DNA of 64,000 nucleotides from Brevibacterium marinum. GTDB lineage: Bacteria > Actinomycetota > Actinomycetes > Actinomycetales > Brevibacteriaceae. The notes under the pieces were generated by a model. It was not told the origin of the DNA. It ran no database searches and saw only the letters and a list, made by a program, of their open reading frames with translations. The stretch spans positions 2,728,001 to 2,792,000 of the forward strand of contig NZ_JAATJN010000001.1 of the NCBI RefSeq assembly GCF_011927955.1. The letters are read 5' to 3'. Positions 16,393 to 23,193 of the stretch are shown here, in pieces. The translations under genes were made by a program, and so were the position numbers. The first letter of the stretch is position 1. Every line of letters begins with the position of its first letter.

Positions 16393-16742
16393 GCTGCACT
16401 CCTTCGAAAGTTCCACCTGTGTGATCACCGTAGCCAGGGATCGGCGGCCTGCCAAGGTGAAACTGCGAGGAGTGGGTCCGATGCGAATCCGGTTTCAGCG
16501 GAAGTCCCGCGCGTCCGCGCCCGGGTCGGCCTTCTTCGCCGCCATGAATGACCAGGAATCGGGCCGAGGCCCATCGATATCGTCGACGTCGTAGTGTTCG
16601 CCCCGTTCCCAGGTGCGAGTTCGAACGCTCCATCCGGTCTGTCAGCGTCCGCTTACGTGTTCCGAGGAGCAGTCGATGGAAGCGTCCGAGGTCGCACGTC
16701 AGGTCCCGTCGTCGAATCCGCCCTGATCGCCGGTCGACGGCG
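16393..16742. other. Stretch between amine oxidase and RlpA-like genes
   Basis: No complete gene. It should carry the amine oxidase promoter. A GC3-rich open segment without a start codon lies at 16495-16641 and is listed separately as a possible gene remnant. Confidence 0.45.
16495..16641 (-). pseudogene. Possible gene remnant with coding-like composition
   Basis: Between two in-frame TGA codons (16642-16644 and 16495-16497) lies a 48-codon segment with third positions mostly G or C and a protein-like sequence (T-W-E-R-G-E-H-Y-D-V-D-D-I, then P-D-S-W-S-F-M-A-A-K-K-A). It has no ATG, GTG or TTG before an internal Met, so it looks like the 3' end of a lost gene. I do not recognise the family. 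Chance remains possible. Confidence 0.3.
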
Positions 16743-17534
16743 TCACTGGACTTCGTAGCTGCCGGTGATCTGGCCGGTGCCGACGCCTCCGACGGCTTCC
16801 ATGGCCGCCTTGGACAGATCGAAGCAGCGGTTGCCGTGGTACGGTCCACGGTCGTTGACGCGCACCGTCACGGATTTGCCGTTGGCCTCGTTGGTGATCT
16901 TCACCTTCGAGCCGAAGGGCAGCGTCTTGTGGGCCGCGGTCAGTTTGTTGGTGTCGAAGGTCTCGCCATTGGCTGTCTGCTGTCCGTCGAAGCCGTCCCC
17001 ACCACCGTAGTAGGACATGGGGCACGACCCGGACTGGCCCGCGGAGTCCCCGGACTTGGAGGGCTCATCGCTGTCGTTCGAATTCGTCGTGTCGGAGCCG
17101 TCGGTCGAGGCCTTCTCGGAAGAAGAGTCCTTGTTCTCGGACTCGGCGGGTTTGGGGCTCGGGGTCTCGGTCTTCGTCTCGATCGACATTTCGCCCGGTT
17201 TCTCCTTCGCCTGCTTCTTCGCTTTGGCGAGGAACTCATCCGATGACTGCGTCACCTCTGCTTCGGAGACGACCGGGGACTCTGCAACCACCTGCTGGCC
17301 GCCGCTCGTGCTGTCGGGAACCATCGCCAGGCTCGACGCGACGACCGCGGCCGTTGCGACGGTGGGCACGATGAATGCGGAGAGGACCGGGCGAGAGCGC
17401 ACCGATGAGAGCACTCCCCCGGCCGTGTTCACCGCTCGCTGCGGAGAATGCCGTCCGGATTTCCTCTTCGGTGCTTTGAGCGCAGAGAAGAGCGAGCCCG
17501 TCGTTTTCGAACGGGGTGAAGAATGTTTTCCCAC
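16743..17534 (-). CDS. RlpA-like double-psi beta-barrel wall protein
   Basis: A 263-aa envelope protein. Residues 1-48 are basic and cytoplasmic, about 49-73 form a membrane anchor or signal, about 75-168 are a Ser/Glu/Lys-rich disordered linker, and 172-262 are an RlpA-type double-psi beta-barrel: S-Y-Y-G-G-G, T-A-N-G-E-T-F-D, A-A-H-K-T-L-P-F-G-S, catalytic-region V-N-D-R-G-P-Y. RlpA proteins bind or cleave peptidoglycan at the septum. Start GTG at 17534 behind GAGGAC. The promoter region carries the same GTTAY direct repeat as the rpf gene. Confidence 0.88.
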   Translation of the reverse strand: MGKHSSPRSKTTGSLFSALKAPKRKSGRHSPQRAVNTAGGVLSSVRSRPVLSAFIVPTVATAAVVASSLAMVPDSTSGGQQVVAESPVVSEAEVTQSSDEFLAKAKKQAKEKPGEMSIETKTETPSPKPAESENKDSSSEKASTDGSDTTNSNDSDEPSKSGDSAGQSGSCPMSYYGGGDGFDGQQTANGETFDTNKLTAAHKTLPFGSKVKITNEANGKSVTVRVNDRGPYHGNRCFDLSKAAMEAVGGVGTGQITGSYEVQ

Positions 17535-17608
17535 TGTCAGTCCTCGTAGTCAGAGTTCTCGGCAACACGGAGCGGCATTGAACGTCAGCAGCTCACCGTC
17601 GGCTCCAA

Positions 17609-17662
17609 GTTATCGGATCGTTACCTGAACACAGTCTAATTAAGGAACTGTTACAAATGCAA
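17609..17662 (-). promoter_or_regulatory. RlpA-like gene promoter with paired GTTAY boxes
   Basis: Minus-strand TTGCAT (17657-17662) and TAGACT (17633-17638) are 18 bases apart. Just downstream, over the expected start point, plus-strand GTTAT (17609) and GTTAC (17620) form a direct repeat of 11-base period; another GTTAC is at 17650. A regulator bound there would block initiation. Confidence 0.5.
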
Positions 17663-17705
17663 TGCGGCACACTCGCCAGAGTGCGCCGCAGCGGTGGGAA
17701 GACGA

Positions 17706-18029
17706 TCACTCCGACTTGCGGGTGACCCACCTGCGCATGCCGTCGGCACCGGTGGTCACGGTGTCCTGCGCCTTGTCGAAGGCACGTTCGACCTTGCCGC
17801 TGCGCACGGCATCGTCGATCGCATGGGAGACATTGCCCAGCGCCTTCTTCACGGTCGACTCCGTGGCCTCGATGAGTCGCGGACCCGATGTCGCCTCGCG
17901 TGCGCTCTTCACGCTGCTGCTGGCGGCACCGTATGCCTTCGTGGCAGCGGAGCGCACCTTCTCGGTCGGCGTCCTCTTCGTGGAATCGATGACGTAGTCG
18001 GGTTCGATCGGATCGTGTGTTCGGCTCAT
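17706..18029 (-). CDS. Hypothetical helical protein
   Basis: A 107-aa hydrophilic, Ala/Lys/Thr-rich protein predicted to be mostly helical, with no signal peptide or membrane segment. I do not recognise a family. ATG at 18029 gives a protein beginning M-S-R-T-H-D-P; longer versions would run into the divergent GDPD gene. It is convergent with nothing and lies between the RlpA-like gene and GDPD. Third-position GC supports coding. Confidence 0.7.
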   Translation of the reverse strand: MSRTHDPIEPDYVIDSTKRTPTEKVRSAATKAYGAASSSVKSAREATSGPRLIEATESTVKKALGNVSHAIDDAVRSGKVERAFDKAQDTVTTGADGMRRWVTRKSE

Positions 18030-18084
18030 GACACCATCGTTGTCGACCCGGCCCGCCAGGTCAACAGCAACATAGGATTGGACC

Positions 18085-18828
18085 ATGAATTCCCAGGCAG
18101 ACATCATCGCGCACAGAGGCGGACTGTGGCCCGGCATGAGCGAGAACACCTTCGAGGCCTTCGCCGCCGCGCACCGGGCGGGCGTGGAGTGGATGGAGAC
18201 GGATGTCCATGCCTCGGCCGACGGCATCCTCTTCGCCGCCCATGATGCTGACCTCGACCGCATCGCCGGCCGCCCCCACCGCATCAGGGATCTCAGTGCC
18301 GACGAACTCGATTCCGTCGAGCTGATCGCCGGTGGACGCCTGCCGCGCCTGACCGACCTCTTCGAGCGTCTTCCGCAGGCGCGGTGGAACATCGACGTCA
18401 AGGCCGCCCACAGCATAGGCCCGATGATCCGGGTCGTGCGCATGCTCGGCGCTGAGGACCGGATCCGCCTCGCCTCATTCTCCTCGTCGACTCTGCGGAG
18501 GCTGCGCTCGGGGCTGCCGGGAGTGCGGACTTCGACGGGAGTGTCCGAGACCGCGCTGTTCGTCCTCGGCGGCCTGCTCGCCCCGGCCGGATCCGGCGCC
18601 TGTCCCCCGCCTCCGGGCGTGGACGCACTGCAGGTGCCCATGTCGTACAAGGGAGTCCCGGTCGCCTCCCGGGAGCTCGTATCGCGGGCTCATCGGGCGG
18701 GGCTGCAGGTGCACGTGTGGACCATCAACGAGGCTCAGGACATGCGTGCGCTCCTCGAGCGCGGTGTCGATGCCATCGTCACCGATGACGTCGCGCTGGG
18801 GCTCCGGGAAGCCGCGGCACGGACCTGA
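18085..18828 (+). CDS. Glycerophosphodiester phosphodiesterase (GDPD)
   Basis: A 247-aa enzyme hydrolysing glycerophosphodiesters to glycerol-3-phosphate and an alcohol. Catalytic residues are present: His10-Arg11 (HRG), Glu20-Asn21-Thr22 (ENT), Glu38/Asp40 (METDV), His53-Asp54, and W-T-I-N near the C-terminus. There is no signal peptide, so it is cytoplasmic (UgpQ-like). The start is leaderless: TAGGAT at 18073-18078 lies six bases before the ATG. Confidence 0.92.
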   Translation: MNSQADIIAHRGGLWPGMSENTFEAFAAAHRAGVEWMETDVHASADGILFAAHDADLDRIAGRPHRIRDLSADELDSVELIAGGRLPRLTDLFERLPQARWNIDVKAAHSIGPMIRVVRMLGAEDRIRLASFSSSTLRRLRSGLPGVRTSTGVSETALFVLGGLLAPAGSGACPPPPGVDALQVPMSYKGVPVASRELVSRAHRAGLQVHVWTINEAQDMRALLERGVDAIVTDDVALGLREAAART

Positions 18829-18833
18829 GTGCC

Positions 18834-18861
18834 GGGAATAGCCGCACACGGTAGACTGTTG
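18834..18861 (+). promoter_or_regulatory. Sigma-R/SigH-type promoter of rbpA
   Basis: GGGAAT (18834-18839), 18 bases, GTTG (18858-18861) matches the GGAAT-N18/19-GTT consensus of the disulphide-stress sigma factor. A housekeeping-type -10 TAGACT (18852-18857) overlaps it. Transcription would start about 35 bases before the rbpA ATG. Confidence 0.65.
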
Positions 18862-18903
18862 ATCCGTAGCAGACGTCTGCAGTCGAGTCGGAAGGTCAGA
18901 GAT

Positions 18904-19245
18904 ATGAGCGAACGCAGTCTCCGCGGAACACAGTTGGGCTCGCGCAGCCTGGAATCGGAAGAGGGCGTCGAGCCGGCGCCTCGTCAGATGGTCGAATTCG
19001 AATGCGAGGACGGGACCAAATTCAAGGTTCCCTTCTCGATCGAGGCCGAGGTGCCCTCCACTTGGGACTCCGGCCTCCACGGCATCGGGGTCCGCGTAGG
19101 TGTGAACGAAGCCGACGGTGAGCCCGGAAAGCACGTGCGGTCCCACTGGGACATGCTGCTCGAGCGCCGGTCCTTCGACGAGCTCCAGGTTCTGCTCGAC
19201 GAGCGCCTCGCGGTGCGCCGCGGTGAGGTTCCCGCCCAGGGCTGA
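18904..19245 (+). CDS. rbpA: RNA polymerase-binding protein RbpA
   Basis: A 113-aa actinobacterial transcription factor that tethers the primary sigma factor to RNA polymerase and stabilises the open complex. It shows the N-terminal arm (L-R-G-T-Q-L-G-S), the core barrel (R-Q-M-V-E-F-E-C-E-D-G ... V-P-F-S-I-E-A-E-V-P-S-T-W) and the sigma-interaction domain H-W-D-M-L-L-E-R-R-S with L-D-E-R-L. The usual second Cys after T-W is absent, so zinc binding is unlikely. The start is ATG at 18904 behind GGAAGG. Next to ppm1 as in M. tuberculosis (Rv2050-Rv2051c). Confidence 0.95.
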   Translation: MSERSLRGTQLGSRSLESEEGVEPAPRQMVEFECEDGTKFKVPFSIEAEVPSTWDSGLHGIGVRVGVNEADGEPGKHVRSHWDMLLERRSFDELQVLLDERLAVRRGEVPAQG

Positions 19246-19277
19246 GAACCGATCGGCCGAAGCTTCGAGCTTCAGCC

Positions 19278-19311
19278 AGCGGGGTGCAGGTCATCGGACC
19301 TGCACCCCGCT
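19278..19311. terminator. Bidirectional terminator between rbpA and ppm1
   Basis: Perfect 15-bp stem (AGCGGGGTGCAGGTC, 19278-19292, and its complement 19297-19311) with a 4-base loop ATCG, between convergent genes. Confidence 0.85.
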
Positions 19312-19344
19312 CTTCGTCTCCGCATCAGGTGACCGACGAGCTTG

Positions 19345-20112
19345 TCATGTCGCCGACCGGCGCGCGGCGATCCGCGCGAGCACGTCTCGCGCCTGCCTCC
19401 GTCGCCTGACCAATCCCCACCCCGCGACCTTCGTGAACGCTTCGGAGATGATCGAACCGCTCATCTTCGACTCCCCCAGTTCGCGCTCGACGAAGACGAT
19501 GGGGACCTCGGCCACATGGAAGCCCGCCTCCACGGTGCGGTAGGTCATGTCGATCTGAAAGCAGTACCCCTGGGACTGCACACCAGAGAGGTCGAGGGCC
19601 TCCAACACTCTGCGCGAATAGGCACGGAACCCCGCTGTCGCGTCCTTGACCCCGAGGCCCATCACCGCGTTGACGTAGATGTTGGCGCCCCGGGAGAGCA
19701 GGAACCGCGACCGCGGCCAGTCGACGATCGCCCCGCCTCTGACCCATCGGGAGCCGATGACGAGATCGGCGCGACCGGACCGGGCGACGGCCAAGACCTG
19801 CCCGAGGTCGAGCGGACGATGCGATCCGTCGGCGTCGAATTCGCAGACGATGTCGTATTCGCGCTCCAGCGCCCATTCGAATCCGGCGATGTAGGCCATA
19901 CCCAGACCCGACTTCGCGCTGCGATGAAGAACGTGCAGACGCGGATCGGTGCGGGACTGCTCTTCGACCCATTCCCCGGTTCCGTCGGGCGACCCGTCAT
20001 CGACGACGAGGACGTCGACCTCGGGCTGATTTTCGAACAGTCCGGACAGCGTCACGGGCAGAGCGAGGCGTTCGTTGTAGGTCGGGATGACCACCAGTGT
20101 CTTGGAAACCAC
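19345..20112 (-). CDS. Polyprenol-phosphate mannosyltransferase (Ppm1/DPM1-like GT2)
   Basis: A GT2 glycosyltransferase of about 255 aa that moves mannose from GDP-mannose to polyprenyl phosphate, supplying lipid-linked mannose for lipoglycans and protein mannosylation at the membrane face. The order is L-V-V-I-P-T-Y-N-E, V-V-D-D-G-S-P-D-G-T, the D-A-D-G-S-H metal/nucleotide site, G-S-R-W-V-R-G-G, and D-A-T-A-G-F-R-A-Y, as in DPM1. No C-terminal membrane domain and no fused acyltransferase. GTG at 20112 is a best guess; GTGs at 20118, 20121 and 20157 are alternatives and no clear ribosome-binding site decides. Confidence 0.88.
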   Translation of the reverse strand: MVSKTLVVIPTYNERLALPVTLSGLFENQPEVDVLVVDDGSPDGTGEWVEEQSRTDPRLHVLHRSAKSGLGMAYIAGFEWALEREYDIVCEFDADGSHRPLDLGQVLAVARSGRADLVIGSRWVRGGAIVDWPRSRFLLSRGANIYVNAVMGLGVKDATAGFRAYSRRVLEALDLSGVQSQGYCFQIDMTYRTVEAGFHVAEVPIVFVERELGESKMSGSIISEAFTKVAGWGLVRRRRQARDVLARIAARRSAT

Positions 20113-20277
20113 GGCCACCACATTACGCCGCGCCAGGGTGAAAATATGAGCCGACACCCCCGCCTTCGGACCACGTTGCGAAACGAGTTATCTAATGACG
20201 GGGGTGCCGACTCCATCCCAGCTGGTGTGGGATGTCAACAGAGAATCTAGTGGCAGCTGCACACTTTGCAAAATGAC

Positions 20278-20313
20278 CCTGACCTGGGAATATGTTCAAA
20301 TCTGCAGGTCAGG
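20278..20313. repeat. Inverted repeat downstream of the degenerate amidohydrolase
   Basis: CCTGACCTG / CAGGTCAGG, 9-bp arms, 18-base AT-rich loop, 85 bases beyond the amidohydrolase stop. A shorter inverted repeat CATCCCA / TGGGATG is at 20214-20234. The 285-base gap holds no gene; these may be terminators or operators for ppm1. Confidence 0.4.
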
Positions 20314-20397
20314 CGCGAGGCAGAGCCAAGAAAAATCCTGATTTTCGGCGTGTCGTCTTGATCTCAGCGGCCCCCTGGGCGACTGCCTGTTCGGCAT

Positions 20398-21357
20398 TCA
20401 GTCGTCTTCGTCAACCGGGATGCGGGTGGGCAGGGCCACCTCGGGTGAGAGCTCCGGCAGTCCGGGTGTGCCCGACCGCGGGTCGGTGCTCCAGGCTGCG
20501 ACACGCGGGTCGGCGACCTGGACGACGAGTCGTTCGACCTGCCAACGGACGAAGTCCGCTTCTGCTCCGGGTGCCAGCACTCCCCCGTCAGGATCTCCGG
20601 CAGCTCGATGAGCGAATCGGGTCGCCGCGTTGAATGCCGCCCGGGCGCCGATTCCGTGTTCGCCGACGACCGCCGAGCGAACGCTGGCCCAGGGTGATTC
20701 CTGGGAATGGGTCCAGGACACCTGGGCCCCGGCCGACAGCATCTCGGCCGCAGGCTGCGGCAGTGCGGGGTCGAGCGTGATCGCAATCCCCGAGTGGCCG
20801 AGACGCGTCACGAGTTCATCATCGACGCCGAAATCCAACAGGAGCCGATAGCCGTTGCGCTGGGCCGACGCGGCGTTGTCCTCGAGCCGGTCGAGCACCT
20901 CGGCGAGGCGCCGGTTCGAGTCGACATCGATGTAGAGGGATGTCTCGGGCATCGCGTCGGCGTTGAGGAAGTCGTCGGCGGTGATGCTCGCCCTGCTCGG
21001 CCTCGATTCGGGCGATGAGGAATCCGTCGACGAGACTTCGATCGTCGGGTAGGCGATGACCGTCAGACTCTGCGGCGCGTGTGCACGGAACCGTTCGACC
21101 GCCTCGGAGCTGCCGAGGATGTGCACGTGGGTGAATCCGAGCTCGATCAGTCGGTCCCCGCTGGGCGCGTCGGCGCCGAGGCGCAGCCCAGCATGCACGA
21201 AGCCGGGGGTGAGGAAGTCCCCGTCGAGGTCGATCGCATCGGGGTCGAGCGCCTGCGCCGCCTCATCCGATCCGATGAACGAGACCTTCCCGTCCTTCGT
21301 ACCCAGGGCAGTCGCAAAGGGGTCGACACTGCTGTACACATCTCCACCAAAGTACAT
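20398..21357 (-). CDS. Amidohydrolase-like protein lacking the metal site
   Basis: A 319-aa protein whose N-terminus (M-Y-F-G-G-D-V-Y, then G-K-V-S-F-I-G-S and L-T-P-G-F-V) is the composite domain of YtcJ-type amidohydrolases. The metal-binding H-x-H that should follow TPGFVDA is replaced by H-A-G-L-R-L-G, and no clear later metal histidines are seen. It therefore looks catalytically altered or inactive but is intact as an ORF. ATG at 21357 or, from a leaderless -10 TAGCCT seven bases before it, GTG at 21363. It diverges from the nuclease fusion gene. Confidence 0.72.
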   Translation of the reverse strand: MYFGGDVYSSVDPFATALGTKDGKVSFIGSDEAAQALDPDAIDLDGDFLTPGFVHAGLRLGADAPSGDRLIELGFTHVHILGSSEAVERFRAHAPQSLTVIAYPTIEVSSTDSSSPESRPSRASITADDFLNADAMPETSLYIDVDSNRRLAEVLDRLEDNAASAQRNGYRLLLDFGVDDELVTRLGHSGIAITLDPALPQPAAEMLSAGAQVSWTHSQESPWASVRSAVVGEHGIGARAAFNAATRFAHRAAGDPDGGVLAPGAEADFVRWQVERLVVQVADPRVAAWSTDPRSGTPGLPELSPEVALPTRIPVDEDD

Positions 21358-21435
21358 AGTCACAGCCGACAGGCTACACCTCCCAGTTCCGAGTCTTTGC
21401 ACTCGCGTCAGCGGCGTCGGGTATCGTCATCGAGT

Positions 21436-23151
21436 GTGAAGCCCTTGGTTCTGATCGACACGCCAGCCCTGTACTACCGTGCCTTCTATTCGGTGCCCGA
21501 TTCGATCGTCAACGACGAAGGCCAGCCGGTCAATGCCGTGCGCGGCGTCCTCGACGCGATCGCACAGATGGTCCGCCGCTTCGACTCACCCCGCGTCGTC
21601 GCCACCATGGACGCCGATTGGCGCCCGGCGTTCCGCACCGCGATCATGCCCGAGTACAAGGCAGCCCGCGTCAGGGACACCGAGGCGGGCACGGAGATCC
21701 CGCCCGAGCTGGCGGTGCAGCTGCCCATCATGACCCGGGTCCTCAGCGCTGCAGGCATCCCCATCGCCGAGGTGGACGGCACCGAGGCGGATGACGTGAT
21801 CGCCACCATGGCCGCGGAGTCCACATCCCCTGTGGTCATCGTCTCCCCCGACCGTGACCTTCTCGCGCTCATCGACTCGGCCTCCGATGTCAGCGTGCTC
21901 CGTCCGCGCAAGGGCGGGGAGTGGGAAGCCATCACTCAAGCCGAACTGCCCGAAGCCTATGGTGTGCCCGACGGCACCCGCTACCGTGAGCTCGCCGCCA
22001 TGCGCGGCGATCCCTCCGACGGACTTCCCGGTGCGCCCGGCATCGGTGAGAAGACCGCGGCGACGCTGCTGACGAATTTCGGGTCCCTCGAATCGATCGT
22101 CAAGGCCGCCAAGGCAGGCGTGAAGACCGGTGGGCTCAGCCCCAAGCGGGCGAACACGTTGATCGCAGAAGAGGAGACACTGCACAAGACGATCGAGGTC
22201 ATGCGCTGCCTGACCGATGTCGCCCACGGACTCGATCTCGAAACCGTGCCCGGGCCGCTCGACCGCACCTCGGTGGAGGCCGCGGTGCGAGGGCAGAACG
22301 TGCGGCGTTCCGTGGACAACCTCCTGACCGCGCTCGAGACGGCCGGTGGCGAACCGTCCGCCGACGCTTCCGCACCCCTGACTCGCTCCGCTCCCCTGCA
22401 GCGATCGGCGCCCATCGACGCGGACCGGACTCCGGCGCCTGCACCTGCGCAGCGGCCGGAGGCGGCCGCTGCCGCTCCCTGGTCACGGTCACGACTGGTC
22501 GGATTCGACCTGGAGACCACCGGGGTCGACCCGGCCACCGCGAGGATCGTGACCGCTGCCTTCGTCGAATCCGCCGACAAGGTCCGCACCTGGCTGGCCG
22601 ACCCGGGAGTCGAGATCCCCGAACCGGCCAGGGCAGTCCACGGGATCACCACCGAGTTCGCCCAGGCCAACGGTGCGCCGGCCGCCGATGTGGTGGGCGA
22701 ACTCTGCACGGTCCTCGACGAGCTCAGGTCCGAAGGTGCGGTCGTCGTCGGTCACAACATCGTCTACGACCTCAGCGTCATGGCCGCCGAGGTCACCCGG
22801 CACCACCCCCACATCGACCTCGTCGCGCTGCTGCCCACGATCGTCGACACTTTCGTCCTGGACAAACGCGTCGAGAAGTTCCGGCGAGGCAAGAGGACCC
22901 TGGTCGAGACCGCGAAACGGTGGAAGGTGAGTCTGCTCGATGCCCACGATGCTGCCGCGGACGCTCTGGCCGCGCTGGACATTGCCCGGGCATTGGCCGA
23001 GAATGCGCCGGAGATCGCGAGCCTCACTCGGGACGAGATCATGGCGGCACAGGGCGACTGGAAACGCGTCCAGGCCGCTGATCTGCAGGCCTGGCTGCGC
23101 AGCAAGGGCAACGCCGAGGCGATCGTCGATGATGCCTGGCCCCTGTCCTGA
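21436..23151 (+). CDS. 5'-3' exonuclease fused to a DEDDh 3'-5' exonuclease
   Basis: A 571-aa two-nuclease protein. Residues 1-290 are a PolI-type 5'-3' exonuclease / flap nuclease with acidic residues Asp8, Asp59, Glu112, Glu117, Asp119-Asp120, Asp139-Asp141, Asp192 and Asp195, and the helix-hairpin-helix P-G-I-G-E-K-T-A. A Pro/Ala-rich linker (about 303-350) joins it to a DnaQ-like domain (353-525) with all DEDDh residues: Asp358, Glu360, Asp445, His504, Asp509. No polymerase domain. The first domain sits where M. tuberculosis has Rv2090. GTG at 21436 is the start; TATCGT lies 8 bases upstream, so it may be leaderless. Likely Okazaki fragment, flap or repair processing. Confidence 0.9.
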   Translation: MKPLVLIDTPALYYRAFYSVPDSIVNDEGQPVNAVRGVLDAIAQMVRRFDSPRVVATMDADWRPAFRTAIMPEYKAARVRDTEAGTEIPPELAVQLPIMTRVLSAAGIPIAEVDGTEADDVIATMAAESTSPVVIVSPDRDLLALIDSASDVSVLRPRKGGEWEAITQAELPEAYGVPDGTRYRELAAMRGDPSDGLPGAPGIGEKTAATLLTNFGSLESIVKAAKAGVKTGGLSPKRANTLIAEEETLHKTIEVMRCLTDVAHGLDLETVPGPLDRTSVEAAVRGQNVRRSVDNLLTALETAGGEPSADASAPLTRSAPLQRSAPIDADRTPAPAPAQRPEAAAAAPWSRSRLVGFDLETTGVDPATARIVTAAFVESADKVRTWLADPGVEIPEPARAVHGITTEFAQANGAPAADVVGELCTVLDELRSEGAVVVGHNIVYDLSVMAAEVTRHHPHIDLVALLPTIVDTFVLDKRVEKFRRGKRTLVETAKRWKVSLLDAHDAAADALAALDIARALAENAPEIASLTRDEIMAAQGDWKRVQAADLQAWLRSKGNAEAIVDDAWPLS

Positions 23152-23193
23152 ACGTTAGAATCAACTGCGACCATCACTCGACGAAGGACGATA

